From Luzula sylvatica (lineage: Eukaryota; Streptophyta; Magnoliopsida; Poales; Juncaceae), in contig OX326957.1 in assembly GCA_946800325.1 (NCBI GenBank), positions 60,342,570 to 60,406,569 on the forward strand: a stretch of 64,000 bases of DNA, read 5' to 3'. This document shows, one piece after another, positions 10,798-21,591 of the stretch; the stretch's first letter is position 1, and each line of letters starts with the position of its first letter. Under the pieces are notes generated by a model, which was not told the DNA's origin, made no database searches, and was given only the letters and a program-made list of their open reading frames with translations. The position numbers were made by a program, and so were the translations under genes.

Positions 10798-11430
10798 CAC
10801 AGTGCGTCACGACGCAACATAACGTCCGTCATGACGCACCGTACTAAAATGGACTTCCATTGACTTCCGTCATGACGCAACATAACGTGCGTCACGACGG
10901 ACTTCACAGGTCCGTCATGACGCCAGACAGTGCGTCACGACGGACCATACAAAACAATTTTGTTGTCTATTCCAGAAACTATTTCAGGTTCCTCCGTCAT
11001 GACGGTTGGTTACTACCGTCACGACGGACCGTGTTCTTCCGTCATGATGCCAGACGGTGCGTCATGACGGACTGTACAAAACCATTTTGTCCAGATTTCC
11101 AGAAACTTTTTGAGGTTCTTCCGTCATGATGGTTGGTTATACCGTCACGACGGACTGTTCTGGTCCGTCATGACGCCAGAGGGTGCGTCATGACGCACTG
11201 AACAAAACCATTTTGTTCAGTTTCCCAGAAACTTTTTGGACTTCTACCGTCCCGACGCACCAAACGGTCCGTCATGATGGTACGAATTTACACAGTGCGT
11301 CATGACGCACAACTTTTGTGCGTCACGACGGACTGAGTAACGCCTCAGATCCAACTCTTGGATTTCCCGTGTGCGTCATGACGCACCATATCGTGCGTCA
11401 TGACGCACCATATCGTGCGTCATGACGCAC
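10798..11430. repeat. Palindrome array in Copia A 5' leader (about 21 copies)
   Basis: About 21 copies of the CCGTCATGACGC/G palindrome, variants including CGTCACGACG, are spread over 630 bp of the untranslated leader. They often come in pairs with spacers of 6-8 bp; 11372-11430 is three exact copies at a 22 bp period. Recurrent non-palindromic text between them (AAAACCATTTTGT) shows the array grew partly by duplication of larger units of about 125 bp. Confidence 0.85.
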
Positions 11431-11665
11431 CAGACCTGAAATTCAGTTTTATTTTGTAATTTTAACAGATTTTAATCGTTTCAAAAACGATTAATCATGA
11501 ACAATTCATGATTACTTCTAGATTCTTTTGATTATCTCATGATCAAATACTAGTAAGATTTCTATGGTCCTAATTTTACAACTACATGATTATGTCCTAC
11601 AATTCTACATGAAATTCCGAATAACACTTATTCGAAATCGATTCGACGATCGAATCGTGACGATC

Positions 11666-11677
11666 GCTCTGATACCA
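11666..11677 (-). promoter_or_regulatory. Primer binding site of Copia A (tRNA-iMet)
   Basis: TGGTATCAGAGC on the minus strand, one base from the 5' LTR edge. Confidence 0.9.
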
Positions 11678-11678
11678 C

Positions 11679-12643
11679 TGTTGGGTATCGACGTCAGTAC
11701 CGAGCCCCGCGCAGCGGATTGAGGGGCCCGGTCTGACCCGATCCCGAGGACCACGTCAACGACTCGAAAGTACGAATCATGAAATGCATCTAACCTATGA
11801 AATTAACTCTTAATTCATAGAGAATCATACCGCGTGAAATTGATCACGGAGACGGGTTGACTCTATTAGCTGCTGCTTGCTTCGATTCCGGCGACACGCA
11901 CGTCCCACGCCCGCGCGATTCGACACCTAATGCGAAGCTCCGATTTGTCGTATACAACCGGAATTTATCCGGTTCGTCTCCGACCTTGCTCGTCCTTGCT
12001 CTCGATTGATCACAGTCGAAGATCTTAACTTAGATCTCTCTACTCGTATCCACCTCGAGCTAACATCTCTCGGTTGCGGCGAATTCCCCTAAAATTCCCG
12101 CAAGCTTGCTCAAATCTTTAATCCCTTTTCTCCAACTTGTTCAACAAGTTTTTCTCTCTTCTCTAGATCTAGATTAATGGCTGCAGCATCAGAAGGAAGA
12201 AGAGAGAGAGAGAGAGGTTACAGAGATTATATAATCAATCTCTGAATTAATGAGTATTAATGAGTATCAAAAACTGCTAATCCAGAATTCGGATCACTGT
12301 CCGTCATGACGCACGATATGGTGCGTCATGACGCACAAGTCACATTTACTTGGATATAGCCGTTATACAGTGTACCGTCATGACGCAGGATAACGTCCGT
12401 CATGACGCACCACCGTCATGACGCACAACTTGGTGCGTCGTGACGGTATACTCACAGATTGGCTTTTCTCAGAATTACTCTACTGTGCGTCATGATGCAC
12501 AATATGGTGCGTCATGACGCACCATGTAATTTCTGCCAGATTTGCATAATCTTATTATGCATCCAATCGTTCCGACGAACACGTATGTTTGTCTACACTC
12601 ATTTGTACATTCAACTAGTTGATCTGTAACTGTATTTCCTTCA
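11679..12643 (-). repeat. 5' LTR of Copia A
   Basis: 965 bp, matching 5020-5984 except about two substitutions (near the TGTTGGG end and near the CT-rich block). On the coding strand it holds the U3 palindromes, TATA box and transcription start expected of the promoter copy. Confidence 0.95.
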
Positions 12644-12648
12644 CTTAA

Positions 12649-13418
12649 AGCATTAGAGAGGAAATTGAGAGAGGCTTATAAAACATTGAGAAAACAAAGG
12701 AATGAGGAGAAGGAAAACATTAGTAAAAACATAGAATGGTTGGAGTGTAAAGAAGAGGAGGAGGAATTATCCAGTTTAGAAAAATGGCTTAAAACAATGT
12801 TAAAAGAGAAAATAAGAGATAGAGAAGAAGAAGAGGAGATTCATTGGAGACAAAGAGCAAAGGAGATATGGCTTAAAGAGGGTGATAAGAACACCAATTT
12901 TTTTCACAAACAAGCCACTTTTAATAAATGCAGAAATCTAATAGCCATGTTACAAGATGAACAAGGTGATCATTATGATCACAAAAATAAAGCACACATT
13001 CTTTTCGCCTTTTTTTCGGGGCTTATGGGCAAAAAGCAATCCTCATATCCAACAAAAAATCAAATTGACTTATCAAGTCTGTTTAAGGGAGAACAGTTTG
13101 ATTTGTCAGAGTTTGATGAGCCAATCTCGAAAGAGGAATTAGAGGAGGTAGTGAGTAAGTGGAAGAGAGATAAAACCCCTGGTCCAGATGGATTTAACGG
13201 GGAGTTTTTCAAGCAATTTATGCCGTTATTGTGTAATGAATTACTCCACATTTTTAATGGCAAGGATATTGAAAGTGGAATGGGAAGTTTCAGTGAGTCT
13301 TATATAACACCGATTCCAAAGAAGAAGGATGCAGTAAAACCAAAGGATTTTCGGCCGATAAGCTTAATTACGAGCATTCAAAAAATATACTCAAAAGTAT
13401 ATGCAAACAGACTTAAAA
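12649..13418 (+). pseudogene. LINE ORF2, linker and start of reverse transcriptase
   Basis: Continues ORF2 after Copia A with a Lys/Glu-rich coiled segment, the conserved WLKEGDKNTNFFH block, then KTPGPDGFNGEFFK (RT block 0/1) and DFRPISL (block 2). The frame is open to 13418, where the CACTA element begins. The RT copies the LINE RNA at the nicked target. Confidence 0.9.
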
Positions 13419-13436
13419 CACTACAACACATAACAA

Positions 13437-13720
13437 CAATTGGGGCAGCCAAAGATGACCCAATAAGGGCTGAAAACCGTCCCTAAAGGATTTTGGGGCA
13501 GCCAGGCGACCCAAAAAGGGCGTCCCTAAAGACTGCGTTCCTGTCTGGGGCGGGCCGACCCTATAAGAGTTTTGGGGCGGGTGTTAAAGGGGCGGGCCGA
13601 CCCTACAAGGGTGTCAGATCTGGATGCTGTCAGTACGAATAGCAGGTGCTTAAAGGGGCGGGCCGACCCTACAACTGTCATCACTATTGGGGCGGGCCGA
13701 CCCTATAGGACGTATTAAAT
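13437..13720. repeat. CACTA left subterminal repeats
   Basis: Repeated GGGGCGGGCCGACCC and shorter TTGGGGC forms, mostly in one orientation. In this superfamily such repeats are the binding sites of the accessory TNP1-like protein. Confidence 0.75.
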
Positions 13721-13726
13721 GCTGCT

Positions 13727-14040
13727 ATTGATTATTAATTATATAAATAATTAATTATATATAATATTAATTATGAATTATATAAATAATTATATATAAT
13801 ATTAATTTTAAAATTCTATTGATTATTAATTATCTATTATATTAATTATAAATTATATAAATAATTATATATAATATTAATTTTATAAATATATTAATTA
13901 TATATTATATAAATAATTAATTATTATATGAATTATTAATTATATAAATAATTCATAATTAATACTATTATATAAATAATTATATAATTATATTAATTAT
14001 TAATTATATAAATAATTAATAATTAATATTATTATATACA
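13727..14040. repeat. AT-only low-complexity tract
   Basis: Some 310 bp of nearly pure A/T built from ATTAATTATATAAATAATTA-like units in imperfect tandem. Confidence 0.85.
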
Positions 14041-14045
14041 AACTC

Positions 14046-14240
14046 AACATACAACCAAATACGCAAACTTAGAAACATAAATCATACGCGCAAAGTGAAC
14101 ATACAACCAAATACACAAACTCACAAACATAAATCCTACGCACAAATTGAACAAACAACCAAATACACAAACTCACAAACGTAAGTCCTACGCGCAAATT
14201 CAACCACAAACACAAATCCCAGAAAATTCACACACAAATC
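14046..14240. repeat. 52 bp tandem repeat, three units and a decaying fourth
   Basis: Units start at 14046, 14098 and 14150 (each AACATACAACCAAATAC... or AACAAACAACC...), with a degenerate fourth from 14202. The open frame over it (14147-14347) is a Thr/Asn-rich artefact. Confidence 0.85.
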
Positions 14241-14429
14241 CTACGCACAAAACATACAACCAAATTCACAAACATACAACCAAATACACAAACATAAAAT
14301 CCAACGCACAATTTTACAAACCAAATCGTAGCTCTAGAAATTCATAGCTTCGTCATCATTGGGCGGGAAAAACGAACATCCCAACATGTCCTAAAATTAG
14401 AAGAGACAAAATTGTAATGACATGTTGAA

Positions 14430-14430
14430 A

Positions 14431-14466
<36 letters not shown>
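14430..14466. repeat. (AT)n microsatellite
   Basis: About 18 AT units just beyond the 3' end of the CACTA gene. Confidence 0.95.
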
Positions 14467-14470
<4 letters not shown>

Positions 14471-14471
14471 A

Positions 14472-16016
14472 TTAAATTGGAAGATATACCGTCCAATTAT
14501 TCGTCTGCGAAGATGACGGGATGGGGCGGTACGGCCTCTGCTGTGACGAGGACGTCGGCTGATATCTCGTCGGAGTGTGATGCATTTCTTGCGACTGCAT
14601 CCGATCCATCTGGGACATGTTCATCGGGTGTGAAAGTGGAGACCTTATCAAGTTCTGCAGGTCCGTCCCTACCGAATAATTCGTCCGTCCCGATCCGTCG
14701 CGCCGTGCTGCACCCGATCCTGCCAGAGATAATCCCGACCCTTGCCCCTTAAAAACATAGTATAATTTCAATATGAAACAAATTGAATATAAAAGTATTT
14801 ACAAGCAAAACCTATTTACCTGCTGACGACTCTGCTGAGACATCAGATGAGCAATGGAACCCTGCATTGCCATCATTTGCTCCTCAAGCCTAACACGCCT
14901 CTCTCTATCTTCTGCGGCTTGCATCTCAAGCCTCCTAGTCCTCTCTCTTTCCTCGGCGAGCTGACTCCGCAACTCACCCATCTCTACCGGGTCCGGTCCG
15001 TACGAGCTAGATCCTCCTGTGCCCCAACTTGGTGTTATCGGTGTTTTATACAAATTCGGATCGACGATGGAATCAATCCCATAGAAGTGTCCGTGAGCCC
15101 TCCCTCCTGACACGGCCATCCAATCGTGATGGTTGTCTCCGTGTTGCTCAAACCAATCCGGACCGTGCTTCTCCCTCATTCGTGCATCATACGCCATCTA
15201 TTAAATAATAAAAATCAAATACTTGTATTAATGAAATTTAAAATTAGAATTAAAATATAAGCAAATAATTTACCATTATTGCCTGCGATTTCGCATCGAC
15301 GTACTGAACTTCTCCTCCAGGAGTACGCTGTTTACGAACCTTCCCCCTCTTAAGTACATCGAGGAATCTGATTTTCGATCCCGGATTTTGCTCCTCCTGT
15401 TTCACAGTTCATATATTAATATTAAATATACCAAAAATTATTGACAAAATCGTACCATCTTCTTCTTGTGCGCGGCGAGAGAAATCGATCTGGCAGTGCT
15501 ATGGCCTCGTTCGGAACTTTTATTTCTATTCATCTTGTTCCGAGTAGATGCCTGTACCCATCGCTTATCGTTGATCCAAGTCTGCACCATATTGACCCAA
15601 GCAACAGCCGTGCACCAAATCGGCTTGGACCGATTTATAGCCGCATCCGACCGGATCCACCTCGTCTTGTCCGGTCCAAGAACCTCCGTTGCATGATCTC
15701 GCGCACGCGTCGTGATGTGCCTCCAACGTTTTGCTGCCCATGAATTTAAATGAATTTCGCATTGAACTGCATCCTCGCCTGGAGCCCAGTGATAACGTTT
15801 CTACATTATTTATTTTCAAAAATTAAATATAATCAACCAAACTTAAAAATATTTCAAGAAATGAATGTAATTAATATATATATACCATCATCTCACCTAT
15901 AACCATACGTCTGTGATCATCGGGCCACAACGGCCAACAAATCCAACCCCCCCCCCCCCCATTGAAACTCTTCAAAAAATAAGACAAGTCCCGAGGTGGT
16001 TTCGTGCAATAGTCAC
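14472..16016 (-). CDS. CACTA Ptta/En-Spm accessory protein (Transposase_24-like), five visible exons
   Basis: Exons read on the minus strand with GT-AG borders: 15886-16016, 15456-15800, 15274-15396, 14820-15197, 14472-14747; the 5' start was not fixed. Residues WAAKRWRHITTRARD, KPIWCTAVAWVNMVQTW, and MAYDARMREKHGPDWFEQH followed by HGHFYGIDSIVDP match the plant En/Spm Ptta family. A Glu/Arg-rich coiled coil (RSQLAEERERTRRLEMQ) follows, and a Ser/Gln-rich tail ends at a stop at 14472. These proteins act with the TNP2 transposase by binding subterminal repeats. The first exon contains a 14-G run (C run 15947-15960) encoding glycines, a slippage-prone spot. Upstream sequence 16017-17270 is AT-rich and probably intron/leader. 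Confidence 0.78.
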
Positions 16017-16449
16017 CTGAATAAAGAAATCATATTTCATTAGTATTCAAAAAATAAAAAATTCAATAATCAAATAATACATATTAACCTGGAATCGGAA
16101 CCATAAACGTCTTCCCAGTCCGCACAAGTGGCAGTGTATGCTCGCTAATCTGGGTACAAAGAACTACCAAATATATTCTGCCAGATTTGAAAAAAAATAT
16201 TAACCCTAAATTAATATTATTCACGACATACAATAAATATAAAGATTACCAAAAATGTCCAGAAAAGGCCCAGAAATGAAGCTGCAAAATTTGAAAATGT
16301 ACTTGGCCATATTTGAACCTGCAAATCAGAAAAAAACAACATTTTTTTAACTTCTAGAAATGTCCAGAAATTCTCAGTTGATATAATAAAATGTTCTGAA
16401 ATTTTTTTAACTTCTCAAATTAACAAAAAAATTCGAAAACGACTAAAAT

Positions 16450-17122
16450 AATTCTGCATTTTATATGCATGCACCCCTAAAAAAAACAGACTAGATAGAA
16501 CCAAAAAAAAATTGAAAAATAAAAATAACTTGATTTACAGGTTCCTGAAAAATAACTCGAACTTGAATAAATAACTCGAACTTGAACAGATTTAAACAAG
16601 AAAGCAAAAATAGATTTAAAACTGTAAAATTCGAAAAATAGATCGAAAATACTCCAACGTGATTTTCTGAAAAATAGACTGAAAACTCGAACTTGAATTT
16701 CTGAAAAATAAAAATAAAAACAACTCGAACAATACAGAATTTAAAACACTCAACTCGAAATAAACTCCCAAATCGAATTAAAAACAACTCGTACAATTTT
16801 TTATGCATGCAGATTTAAACAAGAAAGCAAAAATAACTCGAACTTGAATAGATTGAAAACTGTAAAAAACACTCGGAACTTGAACAGATTTAAACAAGAA
16901 AGCAAAAATAGATTTAAATATAAATAACTCGAAAAATAAGAATAAAAAAGCAAAAATAGAAATAAAAAAAGCAAAAAAAGATTGAAAACTGTAAAAATCG
17001 AAAAATAGATTGAAAATACTCCAACTTGATTTTCTGAAAAATAGATCGAAAACTCGAACTTGAATTTCTGAAAAATAAAAATATAAACAACTCGTACAAT
17101 TTTTTATGCATGCATCCACCAA
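16450..17122. repeat. Degenerate internal duplications in the CACTA leader/intron
   Basis: Blocks containing CTCGAACTTGAATTTCTGA and a TTTTTTATGCATGCA terminus recur two to three times (near 16458, 16799, 17102). The Phe-rich minus-strand frames across them are artefacts of the A-rich text. Confidence 0.6.
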
Positions 17123-17444
17123 ATCGATTTAAAATCAAGAAATTTTCTGAAAATGCAAAACAAAAAACGAAAGTTACAAAGAATAAACTGAAAAAAGATT
17201 GAAACCTTCAAAGAAAAATCTAAACGGAGCATGACTCATCCATCTTCATCATTCGCCATCTTCAAATCGAGGAGAAAAAGAGATTTTAGCTGCAGGACTG
17301 AGTGAGAGCTTTGAGAGGAGAAAAAGGGTGTGTTGTTTGGCTGCTGTGAGGGAAAAAGCGAGTAGGAAGGGGAAAAACGAAGAGGGAGAAGAAAGTTTAG
17401 GTCGGAAGAGGAGGGGTTTATAAAAAGAGGGGGGAAAAATTTGG

Positions 17445-17810
17445 GTCGGGGCAAGTTTGGGTCGGGCCGACCCTAAGAGACTATTGGGGCGGGGCAGTAT
17501 TGGGGCGGGCAGACGCATTGATTATTGGGGCGGGATAGTATTGGGTCGGGCGGATGCAAGGGATTATTGGGGCGGGCAGGATTTGGGCCGGGCGGCTGCA
17601 AAATCCTATTGGGGCGGGTAGGGTTTTAGGGGCGGGCCGACGCTGAAACTAGGGACGGGCCGACCCCATAATCGGACGACCCAATAGTGTTCTAGGGGCG
17701 GTTCATGACTATTGGGGCGGGCGGACCCAAAAATTCAAACTTCCAGGGTCGGGCTGGCCGACCCAATAATGAGCAAATTTTTGGGGCGGCCCGACCCAAA
17801 AGAACAGATG
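17445..17810. repeat. CACTA right subterminal repeats
   Basis: More than a dozen GGGGCGGGC- and TTGGGTCGGGC-type motifs in 370 bp, the counterpart of the left subterminal zone. Confidence 0.75.
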
Positions 17811-17823
17811 TGTTGTAGTGAAA

Positions 17824-19774
17824 AGAGGATTAATGAGTTAATATTGCCTAACCAGAGGGGTTTCATTGAGGGCAGAGAGCTGACAGATTGCTTTGTGTAC
17901 GCGAGAGAGGTCATTAATAAAGCTCACACCAACAAGGTTCCATTAATGGTCTTTAAAGCAGATATCAACAAGGCATTTGATACTGTGAACTGGGAGTTTA
18001 TTCTGCAAATATTAAAAGTAAGAGGCTTCAGCGAGATTTTCGTTACCAAAATTAAAAATTGCGTGTTGAAAGGGAGTACCAGAATACTTTTAAATGGAGT
18101 ACCGGGCAGAAATTTGCATTTGAATAGGGGGGTCAGGCAGGGGGACCCGTTATCCCCACACCTCTTTATCCTAGTGATCGACACATTAGCCAGGCTCGTG
18201 GAAGGAATGCACCAAATGGGGATGCTAGAAATGCCATTAGAAAATACTCAGATTTCGCTGCATTACGCAGATGATTCTTTGTATCTATTAAAGTCAGAGA
18301 TCCTACAAGTCAAAAGATTAAAGTGGATGTTAGATATTTTTGGGGGAATTTCAGGTCTTACTATTAATTACAGCAAATCTGAAATTGCTATATTAAATAC
18401 CAAAAGAGAGGTAGGAGAGGAACTGGCCAAGGAATTGAATTGCCCTGTAAAAGAATTGCCTTTCAATTATTTAGGTCTACCCTTGAATTTCAAAACCCCA
18501 GGAAGAGACTTCTTTAATGGAATAATTCAAAAGTTTAGAAAAAAATTAAGTGGATGGAAGAAGGCTTTGCTTTCACCAGGTGGGAGATTAGTGTTAGTAA
18601 ATGCGGTATTAACCTCCTTACCGGTTTTTTATATGTCGGTTATAAAATTCCCATCATGGGTATTGGAGGAGATTGATAAAATCAGGAAAGGCTTTCTATG
18701 GAAAGGGAATTCAAATACTGGTTTTCATCTGGTATCATGGGACATTGTGTGTAGACCAAGAGAAGTTGGGGGGATGGGGGTGTTATGCCTCAAATCGTTC
18801 AATCAAGCACTAATGTTAAAATGGGCTTGGAAATATTATCAATTGTTGAGAAAAGATGGGCTAAATTGGTCGATTCTGGTGAGTGATATTACTAGAGAGG
18901 ATGTAAGAAGCGAAAATAGGAAGGATTCAGTTTTTTGGAAGGAAGTAAGGAGGAATTTACCATTCTTCTTTCAATCAGTGAGTTTTGAAAGGGAAATCTG
19001 ACAAATTTCTGGTACAATAATTGGAGTGGAGGTTCGATTGCGTCAAAGTTTCAAGCTTTAAAAAGCTTTGCTGGGGAACAAAGTGGTACAGTGAAGGATT
19101 TTGCGGAAAAGGTAGGAGATTGGAGAGTTAAATTGAAATTAAAAGAAGGGTTGTCAATAAAAGCGAAAGAGGAATTAGCAGAATTAGAAAATCTGACCTC
19201 GAGTTGGAGATTCAGTCAGGAACAAGATGAGTTAAGTTGGCAGGGAGAAAAAAGTAGAAGCTTCAGTGTAAGTAGTGCGTATAAAAGCCTCGTGTCAGGG
19301 GTTCATAAGTTCTCGAACCTGAAATTTGTTTGGAAAATAAAAGCGCCGCTGAGAATGCTGATTTTTCTATGGATAGCGAATCAAAGGAAAATACTTACCT
19401 TTGAAAATCTGGCGAAAAGATGAATTGTTGTGGTGAATCGATGTGTGTATTGCAAATGTGAATTAGAAACTGTAGACCATCTAATTTATGGAGGTTGCAG
19501 TGAAATTGGGCGAATTTGGGACCAATTTAGAGAGGAGACAGATCTGAAGGCACCGAAAAAATTACATGAAGCTGTGCAGATGTGCTTTCAGAATCAAGGA
19601 CCGAGTGCAAGCAAAGAGCTAATAGTATTCTTCGTGTATGGTATTTGGAGAGAGAGATGTGCGAGGGTTTATTCGAGTAAAAGCAAGTTGAGCAAAGAGA
19701 TCTGCTCGGAGGCGGCGACGGACTGGAGGTTGCATTCGAAACTGACGAGGGGAGAGAGGAAGAAAGAGAGATAA
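17824..19774 (+). pseudogene. LINE ORF2, reverse transcriptase palm/thumb and C-terminal zinc domain
   Basis: Resumes after the CACTA element with LPNQRGFIEGR, KADINKAFDTVNW (first catalytic Asp), RGVRQGDPLSPHLF and HYADDS (catalytic Asp pair near 18265), then YLGLPL and SPGGRLVLVNAVL. A frameshift near 18990 shifts the frame, and a TGA at 19420-19422 interrupts it just before the zf-RVT cysteine region (VNRCVYCKCELETVDHL). The final frame stops at 19774. RT catalytic residues are present, but stop, frameshift and insertions make it inactive. An autonomous ancestor would have coded ~1,200 residues or more. Confidence 0.9.
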
Positions 19775-20087
19775 AACCCTAAACTCAAGCAAGAGGCCAG
19801 TGTGCCTAGGGTTGGAAAGAAGAGATAAGTGCTTACGAATAGTTTGGGCTGTTGGGCTGTTCTAAGTTGCTAGCTAACAGATTTAGGAAAATGTATGATC
19901 GTAAATGATAAAGGTAATGTGTATAGAGTGAGAAAGTAAAAGGATAGTGAATGGGCTTAGATAGTAATGAAAATAGGTCTGTAAAAAAGTCCAACACAGA
20001 TTTTTTTGTAAATGATTGATATAGTTAAATGAAATTAGTTTAGAAGAGGGACAATAAAGCCCTCTCTAAACCTTTTCAAAAAAAAAA
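19775..20087 (+). other. LINE 3' untranslated region with terminal hairpin and poly(A)
   Basis: Contains an 11 bp stem with one bulged A (TTTAGAAGAGGG / CCCTCTCTAAA, 20039-20070, 9 nt loop), then CCTTTTC and an A run of about 11. The same hairpin type ends two other insertions in this window (24611-24641 and 44588-44622). In several LINE groups such a 3' hairpin is the RT recognition signal. Confidence 0.75.
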
Positions 20088-20103
20088 AAGTATTAGCTCC
20101 GGA

Positions 20104-20122
20104 ATTATCGACGTATCCTTCT
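20104..20122 (-). pseudogene. First bases of the split monooxygenase exon 5
   Basis: ATTATCGACGTATCCTTCTC aligns with the exon 5 start of the intact gene (22203-22221), and the acceptor AG follows. This fragment proves that the LINE interrupted this exon rather than arriving beside it. Confidence 0.7.
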
Positions 20123-21591
20123 CTATGTATATTTTGCGAACGGAACAGACGTCAAACTAACTGTTTGAATGAAATGATTACGTTGCAGACTTTCCGTTCA
20201 GAACATAATGAATTCAAATATTACAGTTTAATCCTTTCATTATGAAAAGACACTTCCGTTCACCAACATATAGTTTCGTTAATGAACGGAAGGTTCTGTT
20301 CCGGAACGAAAGTTCCTGTTAATTTGATATTTATTATGTTTTCGTTCCCAATTAATTGTCAACGAAATGTTCCATTCAGAACGAAAGTTCCCGTTGGCGA
20401 ATGGAATCTTTCGTTTATGAACGAAAGGTCTGATTATTTATTGATTACTTGCTTTAAACGAAGTGTTCCGATTGTGAATGGAATGTTCACTGTTTTTTAG
20501 TGTAATCATTTCATTATCTATTTAATTTGAGTTTAATAAAATATATGAATTTGGGATAACCTATGTTTAATGAGCGATTTTATAATACGATTCTCCAACT
20601 TGTAGAGGTCTTCAAGATGTTCTCTTATTTCTTGAAGATTGTCCACTATGTTCTTCATGAATTACGAAATTCATCCACTTCTTATCTCGTGTCAATCCCG
20701 ATATTGCTCCGTCGTCTTCTCTTGATTTGTATATTCGTAATTAAGCATATTAATAGAAAATCGTTATAATGATTGATATTATTTTGAGAGTCAATCCCTC
20801 GGCTCACCAGTCGAGACTAACAAGCACCACATTCTTCCGTACCTGGTACTTCCGGGAAAATGCCTCCGCAGCGGACCTAGTCCTCACCTGAGATGAGTCA
20901 CAAGCGGTCCTCGTGGCCTCCGGACCCTCGTGACCCAAAGTGACGAAGAAAGTGTTATAGTTGCTTAGAGATTTGACATTATGCTAGTCATTGCGTTAAT
21001 ACTAGTAAATTTGACCAATCGAAAAGTACATTGAAAATTTTAACAGGGTCAATCCAAGAAAATATAAAGGTCAATGGTCTTTACAATCATGCAAGAAAAT
21101 ATACAAATCAACTGTAAGAGACTACAATGGAGGAGAATTTTTTATTTTTATTTTTGCGTCAAAAAAAATTCAGATATTCAGATATTGCAACTATGTTTCT
21201 AATAAAATTAAGAAGAAATAGAGATTAGATACCATAATTTTTTTTGTCTAGGACATCGCAAAATACGAGAATTTCATTCAAATACATCAATTCAAACACA
21301 AATTTTCAGTTTTTAAACTTCTTAACTATCTGTACTATCTGTTTTTATGACAAATCAAACATCTCCAGAATATGAATTGAATATGAAAAATTGCAAACAT
21401 GAATTATTGCACATGCCAGACAATTTTTTTTTTTGAAGGAGATGCCAGACAATTTTAACCACACATTTTCTTTTATTGTAAAATGTTTATAAATAAAAAA
21501 AAATTTAATACATTTGTTCACCAAGAGATTTATTAAAAAAACCTCATCGAAACCTGAGCGAATCACAAATCATGCAAAAGGATGCTCCTGA
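20123..21591. other. Intergenic DNA with a GAACGGAA-type repeat patch
   Basis: From 20130 to 20500 there are about ten GAACGAAAGTTCC, TTCCGTTC or GAACGGAA motifs, giving many short inverted repeats. From 20770 to 20960 there is a GC-richer block (CGGCTCACCAGTCGAGAC..., CCTCACCTGAGATGAG) of unknown origin. The rest is AT-rich. No gene was recognised; the frames at 20282-20769 have no family features. Confidence 0.5.

Larger units (their letters stand above)
5020..12643 (-). mobile_element. Copia A: non-autonomous Copia-type element with palindrome arrays
   Basis: Two 965 bp LTRs (5020-5984 and 11679-12643) flank 5.7 kb of internal DNA. The target duplication is CTTAA (5015-5019 and 12644-12648). 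A tRNA-iMet primer site lies next to the right LTR and a polypurine tract next to the left LTR, so transcription is leftward. The LTRs differ at only about two positions, so the insertion is young, yet no internal frame on the coding strand exceeds ~70 codons. Vestiges of gag-pol are recognisable (for example the RNase H end near 7080-7230), so it derives from a real Copia element but must have been mobilised in trans. It shares hairpins, primer site and polypurine tract with Copia B. Confidence 0.92.
13419..17820 (-). mobile_element. CACTA (En/Spm-type) DNA transposon, non-autonomous
   Basis: Terminal inverted repeats of 13 bp (CACTACAACACAT) and a 3 bp AAA target duplication (13416-13418, 17821-17823) identify a CACTA element of 4402 bp. 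Precise removal restores the LINE frame, confirming the borders. Both subterminal zones hold many GGGGCGGGCCGACCC-type motifs. It carries one gene (a plant Ptta/En-Spm accessory protein) on the minus strand but no TNP2-type DDE transposase, so it must depend on an autonomous relative. Confidence 0.93.
3223..20087 (+). mobile_element. L1-type LINE, 5'-truncated, carrying two nested transposons
   Basis: The insertion is bounded by a perfect target duplication, AGTATTAGCTCCGGA (15 bp, 16 if one ambiguous A is included), at 3207-3222 and 20088-20103. It ends in a 3' hairpin and poly(A). Removing Copia A (5020-12643 plus 5 bp duplication) and the CACTA element (13419-17820 plus 3 bp) leaves about 4.83 kb with ORF1 then ORF2. 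ORF1 begins inside its domain, so the 5' end is truncated, as is usual for LINEs. Both nested insertions are in ORF2. The LINE itself landed in an exon of the monooxygenase duplicate. Confidence 0.93.

Noticed and set aside
10798..11430. CRISPR-like look of regularly spaced short repeats
   Set aside because: The repeats are 14-16 bp palindromes with 6-8 bp spacers, in a plant retrotransposon leader; no cas genes, wrong repeat and spacer sizes.
16491..17138. Phe-rich minus-strand frames up to 114 codons
   Set aside because: Explained by A-rich duplicated text in the CACTA leader/intron; no domain.
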